From Pseudobutyrivibrio ruminis (lineage in GTDB: Bacteria; Bacillota; Clostridia; Lachnospirales; Lachnospiraceae), in NCBI RefSeq assembly GCF_015057245.1, contig NZ_SVET01000009.1, forward strand, positions 1 through 64,000: a stretch of 64,000 nt of DNA. The letters run 5' to 3'. The notes under the pieces were generated by a model. The model was not told the origin of the DNA, made no database searches, and saw only the letters and a program-made list of their open reading frames with translations. Positions 33,650 to 43,017 of this stretch are shown piece by piece. The translations under genes and the position numbers were made by a program. The first letter of the stretch is position 1; each line of letters begins with the position of its first letter.

Positions 33650-35542
33650 ATGGGAAAGATTATTGGTATCGATTTAGGAACAACTAACAGCTGTGTTGCT
33701 GTTATGGAAGGTGGAAAGCCTACCGTTATCGCAAATACAGAGGGTGCTAGAACAACACCATCTATCGTAGCATTTACAAAGACAGGCGAGAGACTTGTTG
33801 GTGAGCCAGCAAAGCGTCAGGCTGTTACAAATGCAGAAAAGACAATTTCTTCAATTAAGAGAGATATGGGTACAGACAACGGTCGTATCATCGACGACAA
33901 GAAGTACAGCCCACAGCAGATTTCAGCTATGATTCTTCAGAAGCTTAAGAGTGATGCTGAGAACTACCTTGGTGAGAAGGTTTCTGAGGCAGTTATCACA
34001 GTTCCAGCTTACTTCAACGATGCTCAGCGTCAGGCTACAAAGGATGCTGGTAAGATTGCAGGTCTTGATGTAAAGCGTATCATCAACGAGCCTACAGCAG
34101 CTGCACTTGCTTATGGTCTTGATAACGAGCAGGAGCAGAAGATTATGGTATACGATCTTGGTGGTGGTACATTTGATGTATCTATCATTGAAATCGGTGA
34201 TGGCGTTATCGAAGTACTTGCTACAGCTGGTAACAACAGACTTGGTGGTGATGATTTCGATCAGAAGATTACAGATTGGATGCTTGCAGAGTTTAAGGCA
34301 GCTGAGGGCGTAGATCTTTCAACAGATAAGATGGCACTTCAGAGACTTAAGGAAGCAGCTGAGAAGGCTAAGAAAGAGCTTTCATCTGCTACAACTACAA
34401 ACATCAACCTTCCATTTATCACAGCTACAGCAGAAGGTCCAAAGCACTTTGATATGAACCTTACACGTGCTAAGTTTGATGAGTTAACACATGATTTAGT
34501 AGAAGCTACAGCAGGTCCTGTTAACCAGGCTCTTAAGGATGCTGGTCTTAACGCTTCAGACCTTTCAAAGGTACTTCTTGTTGGTGGTTCTACAAGAATC
34601 CCAGCAGTTCAGGATAAGGTAAAGGCTCTTACAGGTCACGAGCCAAGCAAGACTCTTAACCCAGATGAGTGCGTAGCTATCGGTGCTTCAATCCAGGGTG
34701 GTAAGCTCGCTGGCGATGCTGGTGCAGGCGATATCCTTCTTCTTGATGTAACACCACTTTCACTTTCAATTGAGACAATGGGTGGTATTGCTACAAGACT
34801 TATCGAGAGAAACACAACTATTCCTACAAAGAAGAGCCAGATCTTCTCTACAGCAGCTGATAACCAGACAGCCGTTGATATCAACGTTGTACAGGGTGAG
34901 CGTCAGTTCGCTAAGGATAACAAGTCACTTGGACAGTTCAGACTTGATGGTATCCCACCAGCAATGAGAGGTGTACCACAGATCGAGGTTACATTCGATA
35001 TTGATGCTAACGGTATTGTAAACGTATCTGCTAAGGATCTTGGAACAGGCAAGGAGCAGCACATCACAATTACAGCTGGTTCTAACATGTCTGATGAGGA
35101 TATCGATAAGGCAGTTAAAGAGGCTCAGGAGTATGAGGCTCAGGATAAGAAGCGTAAGGAAGCTGTTGATACAAGAAACGATGTTGAGAGCTTTGTATTC
35201 CAGACAAAGAAGGCTCTTGATGAAGTAGGTGACAAGATTGATGCAGCTGATAAGGCAGCAGTTGAGGCTGATATCGAAGCAGCTCAGAAGCTTCTTGATC
35301 AGTACCAGACTCCAGAGGAGATGAGCGATTCACAGATTGGTGAGCTTAAGGCAGCTCAGGAGAAGCTTACAGAGTCAGCTCAGAAGGTATTTGCAAAGAT
35401 GTATGAGCAGACACAACAGGCACAGGGTGGAGCAGCTGGTGCAGGCCCAGATATGAGCCAGTTCACAGGAGCAGGCGCTGGTGCAGGCGCACAGTCTAAC
35501 CCAGCAGATGATGTCGTAGACGCTGATTTCAAGGAAGTATAA
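33650..35542 (+). CDS. dnaK: Chaperone DnaK (Hsp70)
   Basis: 630 residues, full length. IGIDLGTTNSCVAVMEGG at the N-terminus, VYDLGGGTFDVSI, and LLVGGSTRIPAVQ in the ATPase; substrate domain, helical lid, and a Gly/Ala-rich C-terminal tail ending in DDVVDADFKEV. AGGAGG precedes the ATG. Works with GrpE and DnaJ encoded on each side. Confidence 0.98.
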   Translation: MGKIIGIDLGTTNSCVAVMEGGKPTVIANTEGARTTPSIVAFTKTGERLVGEPAKRQAVTNAEKTISSIKRDMGTDNGRIIDDKKYSPQQISAMILQKLKSDAENYLGEKVSEAVITVPAYFNDAQRQATKDAGKIAGLDVKRIINEPTAAALAYGLDNEQEQKIMVYDLGGGTFDVSIIEIGDGVIEVLATAGNNRLGGDDFDQKITDWMLAEFKAAEGVDLSTDKMALQRLKEAAEKAKKELSSATTTNINLPFITATAEGPKHFDMNLTRAKFDELTHDLVEATAGPVNQALKDAGLNASDLSKVLLVGGSTRIPAVQDKVKALTGHEPSKTLNPDECVAIGASIQGGKLAGDAGAGDILLLDVTPLSLSIETMGGIATRLIERNTTIPTKKSQIFSTAADNQTAVDINVVQGERQFAKDNKSLGQFRLDGIPPAMRGVPQIEVTFDIDANGIVNVSAKDLGTGKEQHITITAGSNMSDEDIDKAVKEAQEYEAQDKKRKEAVDTRNDVESFVFQTKKALDEVGDKIDAADKAAVEADIEAAQKLLDQYQTPEEMSDSQIGELKAAQEKLTESAQKVFAKMYEQTQQAQGGAAGAGPDMSQFTGAGAGAGAQSNPADDVVDADFKEV

Positions 35543-35556
35543 TTTGTAAATATGAT

Positions 35557-35750
35557 ATGCTGTGAAAAACACATTGTCTTGGCAAGCGCGAGTAGGAAGG
35601 CTAAACGTAAGCCAGTAAGCAACAAGCTCTTAGATCTCTCGAGCGAGACATTTTAGTCGAGCGGAGAGATACTAAGGCTTGTAGCTGTAACTGGCGACGT
35701 ATGGAAGTGGTCTACGGAAGCTTTGAAGGTGTTGGAGTTTTTCACGGCAT
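35557..35750 (+). ncRNA. Candidate structured RNA between dnaK and dnaJ
   Basis: A 14-bp closing stem (35557-35570 with 35737-35750, one G-U) encloses a nested helix: GCCAGT (35611-35616) with ACTGGC (35690-35695), CAAGC (35623-35627) with GCTTG (35677-35681), CTTAG (35629-35633) with CTAAG (35672-35676), ATCTCTC (35634-35640) with GAGAGAT (35664-35670). A small GGCT/AGCC hairpin lies in the 5' half. I do not recognise the class. It may be a dnaJ leader or an independent RNA. Confidence 0.6.
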
Positions 35751-35776
35751 TTTAATATGTAAAGGATTGATAAACA

Positions 35777-36946
35777 ATGGCAGAACAAAAACGTGATTAC
35801 TATGAGGTGCTTGGAGTTTCTAAGACAGCCTCAGATAGTGAGATCAAAAGTGCATATAGAAAGCTTGCTAAGAAGTATCACCCTGATATGAATCCAGGTG
35901 ATGCAGAAGCTGAGAAGAAATTCAAAGAAGCTTCTGAAGCATATGCTGTTCTTTCTGATGCAGACAAGAGACGTCAGTATGATCAGTTTGGTCACGCAGC
36001 ATTCGAAAACGGCGGTGGCGGAGCTGGCGGCTTTGATTTCTCTGGTATGGACTTCGGCGATATCTTTGGTGACATCTTTGGTAGCTTCTTTGGAGGCGGC
36101 GGTGGTCGTGCTTCAAATGGCCCAATGCGTGGAGCAAACCTCAGAGCAGCAGTGCATATCACTTTTGAAGAAGCAGCTTTCGGTTGTGAAAAACAGATTG
36201 AAATCGTTCTTAAGGATGAATGTGCTGCTTGTCATGGTACAGGTGCAAAGCCTGGTACAAGCAAGCGTACATGTACAAAGTGTGGCGGTAAGGGACGTGT
36301 AATGATGTCTCAGCAGTCACTTTTTGGTATGGTTCAGAATGTTACAACATGTCCTGATTGTCAGGGAACAGGTGAGGTTATTGATACTCCATGTCCTGAT
36401 TGTAATGGTACAGGCTATGTCGCTCGTAAGAAGAAGATTTCTGTATCTATTCCAGCTGGTATCGATAATGGCCAGAGTGTTCGTATCCGTGAAAAGGGTG
36501 AGCCAGGCAGAAATGGTGGCCCAAGAGGCGATTTACTTGTAGAAGTAATCGTAGCAAATCATCCTATTTTCCAGCGTAGAGATATGGATGTATACTCATC
36601 AGCACCTATTTCATTTGCACAGGCTACACTTGGTGGAGAGGTTATTATTGATACTCTCGACGGCAAGGTATCATACGAGGTTAAGCCTGGTACACAGACT
36701 GATACAACAATCAGACTTCGTGGAAAAGGTATTCCTTCCCTTAGAAATAGAAATGTTCGTGGTGACCAGTATGTTACACTTGTTGTACAGGTTCCTACAG
36801 GACTTTCTAAGGAAGCTAAGGAAGCACTTCGCAAGTTCGATGAGCTTACAGGCAACACAACAGTTGGCGGTCCAAAGTCAGTAAAGGCTGAGAAAAAGAA
36901 GAAGGGCTTTGCAGATAAAATAAAGGACGCTATCGACGATCTATAA
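35777..36946 (+). CDS. dnaJ: Chaperone DnaJ (Hsp40)
   Basis: 389 residues: J domain with HPD (KKYHPDMNPGD), a Gly/Phe-rich linker, four CxxCxGxG zinc repeats (CAACHGTG, CTKCGGKG, CPDCQGTG, CPDCNGTG) and the C-terminal substrate domain. Stimulates DnaK ATPase. AAAGGA precedes the ATG. Last heat-shock gene; DUF1848 follows after 10 bases. Confidence 0.97.
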   Translation: MAEQKRDYYEVLGVSKTASDSEIKSAYRKLAKKYHPDMNPGDAEAEKKFKEASEAYAVLSDADKRRQYDQFGHAAFENGGGGAGGFDFSGMDFGDIFGDIFGSFFGGGGGRASNGPMRGANLRAAVHITFEEAAFGCEKQIEIVLKDECAACHGTGAKPGTSKRTCTKCGGKGRVMMSQQSLFGMVQNVTTCPDCQGTGEVIDTPCPDCNGTGYVARKKKISVSIPAGIDNGQSVRIREKGEPGRNGGPRGDLLVEVIVANHPIFQRRDMDVYSSAPISFAQATLGGEVIIDTLDGKVSYEVKPGTQTDTTIRLRGKGIPSLRNRNVRGDQYVTLVVQVPTGLSKEAKEALRKFDELTGNTTVGGPKSVKAEKKKKGFADKIKDAIDDL

Positions 36947-36956
36947 AGGATAATAA

Positions 36957-37898
36957 ATGATTATTAATACAGGGCAGCGCACAGATATACCTGCATTCTT
37001 TCCGGAATGGTTTGCGAACCGACTGAGAGAAGGCTATGTATGTGTGCGCAATCCTTACAATCAAAATTCAGTAAATAAATATATTTTAAACCCACAGGTG
37101 GTGGATGCTATTGGCTTTTGCACAAAGAATCCAGCACCTTTTTTTTCGTATTTGGATTTAGTAAAAGACTATGGTCAGTATTGGTATGTGACAATCACAC
37201 CCTATGGCAAGGATATTGAGCCAGGTGTTCCAGATAAAAAAGAGGTAATGGAGTCCTTCAAATTCCTCTCTAAAACTGTGGGGATTAATCGCATTGGCTG
37301 GCGATATGATCCAATCTTTGTAAATGAAAAATATACAGTCGATTTTCATATTGAAGCCTTCACAAAGATGGCAGAAAATCTTAAAGGATATACCAATCAT
37401 GTGGTAATCAGCTTTATTGATATTTACGAAAAGGTAAAGAAGAACTTTCCTGACGCAATGGCTGTATCTGCAGAAGATAAGCTTCGTTTGGGACAGGAGA
37501 TTATTCGTATCGCGAAAGCCAACAATATGGTTGTAAAGCCATGCGCAGAAGGAGATTTTCTTGCTAAATTCGGAGCTGATTGCAGTGGCTGCATGACAGT
37601 AGATATGTATGAAAAGGCCATTTCTGCTCATTTGAATGTGCCTAAATCAAATGTTAAGCCTGCCAGGGCAGACTGTGCTTGCTATCTTGGAGCCGATATA
37701 GGAGCGTACGATACTTGTAGACATTTTTGCAAATACTGCTATGCAAATAATGACTTAAGTCAGGTAAGAATAAATGAAAAACTCCACGATGTGAATTCTC
37801 CATTTTTAATTGGAGGATTTCGAGAGGGAGATATAATCCATGAGGCTAATCAAAAGTCTTGGATTGACAATCAGATGAGCATTTTTGATTTAATATAG
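36957..37898 (+). CDS. DUF1848 protein with C-terminal cysteine cluster
   Basis: 313 residues. The N-terminal RTDIPAFFPEWFANRLREG and the C-terminal cysteines (CACYLGADIGAYDTCRHFCKYCYAN) fit the DUF1848 family, which is sometimes likened to radical SAM or iron-sulfur proteins; the CxxxCxxC spacing here could hold a cluster. Function unknown. Downstream of dnaJ by 10 bases with AAAGGA upstream, so it may be heat-shock cotranscribed. Confidence 0.82.
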   Translation: MIINTGQRTDIPAFFPEWFANRLREGYVCVRNPYNQNSVNKYILNPQVVDAIGFCTKNPAPFFSYLDLVKDYGQYWYVTITPYGKDIEPGVPDKKEVMESFKFLSKTVGINRIGWRYDPIFVNEKYTVDFHIEAFTKMAENLKGYTNHVVISFIDIYEKVKKNFPDAMAVSAEDKLRLGQEIIRIAKANNMVVKPCAEGDFLAKFGADCSGCMTVDMYEKAISAHLNVPKSNVKPARADCACYLGADIGAYDTCRHFCKYCYANNDLSQVRINEKLHDVNSPFLIGGFREGDIIHEANQKSWIDNQMSIFDLI

Positions 37899-37915
37899 AT
37901 TAGGTGGTTATTTTA

Positions 37916-38674
37916 ATGTTTTTATGGATTTTAGCAGCGTTTTGCGCTTTCTTTGTTAAAGGGCTATGTGGATTCGCAAATACGTTAGTGTTTGATACAA
38001 TACTGGGATTTGGAGTAAACAATGTAAATATTTCTCCAGTGGAGCTGGTACTGGGGTATCCAACAAATGTAATATTGACTTTCAAAAACAGGGAAAAAAT
38101 AGATAAAAATATCGTTATTCCCTTGATTATTGTGGTTATAGCAGGAAGTCTTCCAGGGGCATTTGTACTTCGATACGTAAATGCGAATATCGTTAAAATG
38201 ATATTTGGTGTTATGGTTGCACTCGTTGGCATAGATATGATGTATCGAGAGTATAAGCCCTCCGCTGGAAAGAGTCATAAATTATTTGACATAGTAATAG
38301 GAATTCTTGCAGGCGCTATGTGTGGAATGTTCGGTGTAGGTGTGCTTTTGGCAGCATTTGTAAGTAAAGTTACAAAGACTAGCACAGAGTTTAAAGCTAA
38401 TCTAAGCCTTGTATTCATAGCTGAAAACACCTTTAGACTTGTCACATATATCGTACTTGGGGTAATGACATTTGATAGCCTTATAAAGGCAATATGCCTT
38501 GCTCCGGTGATGCTTTTCAGCCTTTGGCTTGGTATGAAGTGTGGGGATATCTTGGATGAGAAGCTGATTAAGAAGCTTGTAATATTATTCTTGATTATCT
38601 CTGGTGTTGCTATGATAGTAAATAATTTGAATGGTCGTTTTTGCAATTTTTCCTTGCAAGAATACTTGAAGTAG
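37916..38674 (+). CDS. TauE/SafE-family membrane permease
   Basis: About 252 residues with seven to eight hydrophobic segments and the internal repeats of TSUP/TauE-SafE transporters (FVKGLCGFANTL near the start, GAMCGMFGVGVLLAAF in the middle). Probably exports a sulfur-containing or organic anion. The ATG at 37916 follows TAGGTGG by 8 bases; a GTG at 37904 overlaps that site and is less likely. Confidence 0.85.
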   Translation: MFLWILAAFCAFFVKGLCGFANTLVFDTILGFGVNNVNISPVELVLGYPTNVILTFKNREKIDKNIVIPLIIVVIAGSLPGAFVLRYVNANIVKMIFGVMVALVGIDMMYREYKPSAGKSHKLFDIVIGILAGAMCGMFGVGVLLAAFVSKVTKTSTEFKANLSLVFIAENTFRLVTYIVLGVMTFDSLIKAICLAPVMLFSLWLGMKCGDILDEKLIKKLVILFLIISGVAMIVNNLNGRFCNFSLQEYLK

Positions 38675-38750
38675 AAAACCGAAAAGGTGTAAAATAGTTT
38701 CCAGAAGAACAAGCTTCATATTAATATTTCAATAATTTCGGAGGGGAAAT

Positions 38751-40244
38751 ATGTTGCAGGAAAGTATAAAGAAATTAGTTCAGTATGGAATTGATACAGG
38801 GCTTACACCAGAGTGTGAAAGAATCTACACAACAAATCTTTTGCTAGAGTGCATGAAAGAGGATGAGTACACTGATCCTGAGTGTGATTTATCAAATATC
38901 GTTTTAGAAGATGTTTTAAAGGACTTACTTGATGAAGCGGTCAAAAGAGGAATCATCGAAGACTCTATTACATACAGAGATTTGTTTGACACAAAGCTTA
39001 TGAATCAGCTTTGCCCTAGACCATCACAGGTTATTGATAAGTTCAATGATATATATAAGAATGAAGGCCCAGAGGCTGCTACAGATTTCTTCTATAATAT
39101 GAGTCGTAATTCCGACTATATCCGTACATATAGAGTAAAGAAGGATTTGAAGTGGACCACAGAAACAGACTATGGAACACTTGATATTACAATCAATCTT
39201 TCAAAGCCGGAGAAGGATCCAAAGGCTATTGCAGCCGCTAAGAATGCGAAACAATCAGCATATCCAAAGTGTCAGCTTTGCATGGAAAATGAGGGATACG
39301 CTGGACGTACAAATCATCCAGCCAGAGAGAATCATCGTATTATTCCTATTACTATAAATGATAGTAAATGGGGATTCCAGTATAGTCCTTATGTTTACTA
39401 TAACGAGCACTGCATCGTATTCAATGGTGAACATACACCAATGAAAATCGAACGTGCCACATTTGTTAAGTTATTCGATTTTGTTAAGCTTTTCCCACAC
39501 TATTTCCTTGGAAGTAATGCAGACCTTCCTATCGTAGGTGGTTCTATCCTGAGCCATGATCATTTCCAGGGTGGTCATTATACATTTGCAATGGAAAAAG
39601 CTCCAATTATTAAGGAGTTCTCTGTGAATGGATATGAGGATGTAAAAGCTGGTATTGTTAAGTGGCCACTTTCAGTTATTCGTCTTCAGTGCAAGGATGA
39701 GAAGAGGATAATTGATCTTGCAGAGCATATTTTGAATGCATGGAGAGGTTATACTGACGAAGCTGCGTTTATTTTTGCTGAGACGGATGGAGAAAAGCAT
39801 AATACAATTACTCCTATTGCTAGAAAGAGAGGAGAATTGTTTGAGCTTGACTTAGCTCTTAGAAACAATATAACAACCGAGGAGCATCCTCTTGGAGTTT
39901 ATCATCCACATGCTCATTTACATCATATTAAAAAAGAAAACATTGGTCTTATTGAGGTAATGGGGCTAGCTGTTCTTCCTAGTCGTCTTAAAGGTGAAAT
40001 GGAGCAGCTTGCAGACTACATTGTAAATGGCAAGGATTTAAGAAGTAATGAAATTCTTGAAAAACATGCTGATTGGGTCGAAAGCTTCTCAAAGAATTAT
40101 GATAAGATTGATGAAAGCAATGTAAATGAAATTCTTCAGCAGGAGATTGGTAAGGTATTCTGTGAAGTTCTTGAATGTGCAGGTGTGTATAAATGCACAG
40201 AAGAGGGAATGGAAGCATTCATGAGCTTTGTAAATACTTTGTAA
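38751..40244 (+). CDS. galT: UDP-glucose-hexose-1-phosphate uridylyltransferase (class II)
   Basis: 497 residues, the Firmicute-type GalT, longer than the E. coli class. Ser268-His-Asp-His271-Phe-Gln273 holds the uridylylated histidine region, within GGSILSHDHFQGGHYTF. Exchanges UMP between UDP-glucose and galactose-1-phosphate in the Leloir pathway. GGAGGGG precedes the ATG. galK and galE are not in the window. Confidence 0.94.
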   Translation: MLQESIKKLVQYGIDTGLTPECERIYTTNLLLECMKEDEYTDPECDLSNIVLEDVLKDLLDEAVKRGIIEDSITYRDLFDTKLMNQLCPRPSQVIDKFNDIYKNEGPEAATDFFYNMSRNSDYIRTYRVKKDLKWTTETDYGTLDITINLSKPEKDPKAIAAAKNAKQSAYPKCQLCMENEGYAGRTNHPARENHRIIPITINDSKWGFQYSPYVYYNEHCIVFNGEHTPMKIERATFVKLFDFVKLFPHYFLGSNADLPIVGGSILSHDHFQGGHYTFAMEKAPIIKEFSVNGYEDVKAGIVKWPLSVIRLQCKDEKRIIDLAEHILNAWRGYTDEAAFIFAETDGEKHNTITPIARKRGELFELDLALRNNITTEEHPLGVYHPHAHLHHIKKENIGLIEVMGLAVLPSRLKGEMEQLADYIVNGKDLRSNEILEKHADWVESFSKNYDKIDESNVNEILQQEIGKVFCEVLECAGVYKCTEEGMEAFMSFVNTL

Positions 40245-40254
40245 AGATATTAAT

Positions 40255-40290
40255 AAAGCCATCTAGTTAGAAGCTAGATGGCTTTAGATT
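40255..40290. terminator. Bidirectional terminator after galT
   Basis: AAAGCCATCTAG (40255-40266) pairs with CTAGATGGCTTT (40274-40285), 7-base loop. It separates galT from the converging diguanylate cyclase gene. Confidence 0.9.
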
Positions 40291-41351
40291 TATATATCTT
40301 TATAGTTAATTATTTGGTTACGACCGTGATTCTTTGCGTAGTATAAAGCTTTATCTGCTTTGTCAACACATTGCTGATAAGTATCATTTTTGTCGTAGCA
40401 GCAGAGTCCCATAGATATTGTTATAGGGCAGATTCCATTATTGGAATTTTCAACATCTGAGCGAAGCTTTTCTGCTAATTCTAAGGCGCTATCAGTTGTA
40501 TGATTTACAAGAATCACAATGAATTCTTCACCGCCCCAGCGAATGATGTAATCATCTTTTGAAAGATGACTTTTTATTTTAGTAGAAACATATTTAAGAA
40601 TTTCATCACCAGCTTCGTGACCGTAGGTGTCATTTACTTTCTTAAAGAAGTCAATATCAAACATGAGAACGACAATATCTTTTTGCAATGAAAATTTATC
40701 TGTTGCTGGGTCAATTATTTCATTTATAATGTATCGATTATTAACGCCTGTGAGCTCATCTGAGACAGAGCTGATTTCCAATTGCTTTTTTATAAGGTAT
40801 TGATCTGCGTAGGAACTCTCCAAAATCCATAGCATAATGACAACACCGATATAGAGCGGAATAGCAAGTGCCAACATGATGGTATAATACTCATAATGAT
40901 TCCACATATTTGAAATAATGATATTGGCCATCAAAAGAGCGTGCAAAACTATGTGGTATTTTAGTGGAGTAGCAAAACCGATAGCCAGGAAAGCAAAGTG
41001 CATGATTATGAAGCCTTCACGGGCATAATCCCTATTCTCCAGATGGTAAATGGCCCATATTGTACACCACATAGCTGCATGTGGCATCAAATAATATAGA
41101 AGGGTTCCCCATTTGTAATCAATTATTCTTGGATAAAGAATTAAAAACAGGATAAGAGGTATTACAATGGAAAATCGAGGAATTACTGTCTCAGTTGCAA
41201 ATCTTCCATATAAAATGCAATCGGAGATGAAATAGGACATCTCTAATAGACCGATTAATATGGCAGAATATCCACTAACAACCCTGAAATAATCAAATTT
41301 AGATTGATAAAAACTATTTAATTCATCTTTTCTTATTTTTCGAGTTACCAT
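40290..41351 (-). CDS. Membrane diguanylate cyclase (GGDEF)
   Basis: 353 residues from the ATG at 41351 (a TTG at 41387 is the alternative). About six N-terminal transmembrane segments (20-190), then GGDEF with RWGGEEF and the preceding metal-site segment VVLMFDIDFFKKVNDTYGHEAGDE. Makes c-di-GMP. No ribosome site; TATAAT (41359-41364) ends 7 bases before the ATG with TTGTGT (41382-41387) 17 bp away, so leaderless translation is likely. Confidence 0.9.
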   Translation of the reverse strand: MVTRKIRKDELNSFYQSKFDYFRVVSGYSAILIGLLEMSYFISDCILYGRFATETVIPRFSIVIPLILFLILYPRIIDYKWGTLLYYLMPHAAMWCTIWAIYHLENRDYAREGFIIMHFAFLAIGFATPLKYHIVLHALLMANIIISNMWNHYEYYTIMLALAIPLYIGVVIMLWILESSYADQYLIKKQLEISSVSDELTGVNNRYIINEIIDPATDKFSLQKDIVVLMFDIDFFKKVNDTYGHEAGDEILKYVSTKIKSHLSKDDYIIRWGGEEFIVILVNHTTDSALELAEKLRSDVENSNNGICPITISMGLCCYDKNDTYQQCVDKADKALYYAKNHGRNQIINYKDI

Positions 41352-41358
41352 GAATTTG

Positions 41359-41445
41359 ATTATACGACAGGATATTATTTCACACAACGTTACATTGCAT
41401 AACGTAACGGTATATACTTGAAAATTTACAAAATTAGTATAGAAT
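41359..41445. promoter_or_regulatory. Divergent promoters of the cyclase and gltX with a palindrome
   Basis: Minus strand: TTGTGT (41382-41387), 17 bp, TATAAT (41359-41364). Plus strand: TTGAAA (41418-41423), 16 bp, TAGAAT (41440-41445). Between them CGTTAC (41388-41393) and GTAACG (41404-41409) form an inverted repeat that could be an operator for either gene. Confidence 0.5.
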
Positions 41446-41505
41446 AGTTTAGGATTGCATTTTTATGTAAGTCTTAAATTAATTTGATTTTATGCGAGGT
41501 ATAAA

Positions 41506-42957
41506 ATGAGTAAGGTTAGAACACGTTTCGCACCATCTCCTACAGGAAGAATGCATGTAGGAAATCTTCGTACAGCTCTTTATGCTTACCTAGTAGCAAA
41601 GCACGAGGGCGGCGATTTTCTTCTTAGAATAGAAGATACAGACCAGGAGCGTCTTGTTGAGGGTGCTGTAGATATTATTTATAGAACACTTGCTGCTACA
41701 GGTCTTATTCACGATGAAGGACCAGATAAAGACAAAGGCTTCGGTCCATACGTTCAGTCAGAGCGTCAGGCACAGGGAATTTACCTTAAGTACGCAAAGC
41801 AGCTTGTTGAAAAAGGAGAGGCATATTACTGCTTCTGCGATGACAAGCGTCTTGAAGAGTGCAAGCAGGTTATTGGTGGAAAGGAAATCCACATCTATGA
41901 CAAGCATTGCTTAAACCTTTCAAAGGAAGAGGTAGAAGCAAATCTTGCTGCTGGAAAGCCTTATGTAATTCGTCAGAACAATCCTCGTACAGGTACAACT
42001 ACATTTGTAGATGAGTTGTACGGAGAGATTACAGTTGATAACGCAGAGCTTGATGACATGATTCTTATCAAGTCTGATGGCTATCCAACATATAACTTTG
42101 CAAACGTTGTTGATGATCACCTTATGGGTATCACACACGTTGTTCGTGGTAATGAATACATTTCTTCATCACCAAAGTACAATCGTCTTTACGAAGCTTT
42201 TGGTTGGGAAGTACCAAAGTATATCCATTGTCCACTTATTACTAATGAGGAGCATCAGAAGCTTTCTAAGCGTTCTGGCCACTCATCTTATGAAGATTTA
42301 ATTGAGCAGGGATTCTTAACAGAAGCAGTTGTTAACTTTGTTGCTTTACTTGGATGGTCACCTGAAAACGATAACGAAATCTTCTCATTAGATGAGCTTG
42401 TTAAAGAGTTTGATTATCACCGTATTTCAAAGTCACCAGCAGTTTTTGATATTACAAAGCTCAAGTGGATGAACGGAGAGTACATGAAGGCTATGGACTT
42501 TGATAAGTTCTATCAGATGGCTGAGCCTTATCTCAAGGAATACATTAAGGGTGATTATGATTTAAAGAAGATTGCAAAGATGGTTCAGACTAGAATCGAA
42601 ATCTTCCCTGACATCAAGGACCATGTTGATTTCTTTGATGCAGTTCCTGAGTATGACAGTGCAATGTATACTCACAAAAAGATGAAGACAAATGAAGAGT
42701 CTTCACTTGCAGTTTTAAAAGAACTTCTTCCTGTTCTTGAGGCACAGGATGACTACTCAAATGATGCTTTATATGCGCTTCTTTCTGGATTTGCTGCAGA
42801 GCATGAGTACAAGAATGGATATGTGCTTTGGCCAGTACGTACAGCTGTTTCAGGTAAGCAGATGACTCCTGGTGGTGCAACTGAGCTCATGGAGATTCTT
42901 GGTAAAGAAGAGTCTATTAAACGAATCAAAGCAGCTATTGAAAAGCTGTCTAAATAA
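41506..42957 (+). CDS. gltX: Glutamyl-tRNA synthetase
   Basis: 483 residues, class I synthetase. The HIGH motif is in PSPTGRMHVGNLRTALY, KMSKS appears as KLSKRSG. Charges tRNA-Glu, and in organisms with GatCAB also tRNA-Gln. CGAGGT precedes the ATG. Confidence 0.97.
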   Translation: MSKVRTRFAPSPTGRMHVGNLRTALYAYLVAKHEGGDFLLRIEDTDQERLVEGAVDIIYRTLAATGLIHDEGPDKDKGFGPYVQSERQAQGIYLKYAKQLVEKGEAYYCFCDDKRLEECKQVIGGKEIHIYDKHCLNLSKEEVEANLAAGKPYVIRQNNPRTGTTTFVDELYGEITVDNAELDDMILIKSDGYPTYNFANVVDDHLMGITHVVRGNEYISSSPKYNRLYEAFGWEVPKYIHCPLITNEEHQKLSKRSGHSSYEDLIEQGFLTEAVVNFVALLGWSPENDNEIFSLDELVKEFDYHRISKSPAVFDITKLKWMNGEYMKAMDFDKFYQMAEPYLKEYIKGDYDLKKIAKMVQTRIEIFPDIKDHVDFFDAVPEYDSAMYTHKKMKTNEESSLAVLKELLPVLEAQDDYSNDALYALLSGFAAEHEYKNGYVLWPVRTAVSGKQMTPGGATELMEILGKEESIKRIKAAIEKLSK

Positions 42958-43017
42958 TATAATACATGCAGATAGAGTCGGGAAACCTCTATAAAGAAAC
43001 GCGGTTATCTATATTTT

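Noticed and set aside
42973..42995. ATAGAG/CTCTAT hairpin before the helicase gene as gltX terminator
   Set aside because: Short stem and no T-run after it.
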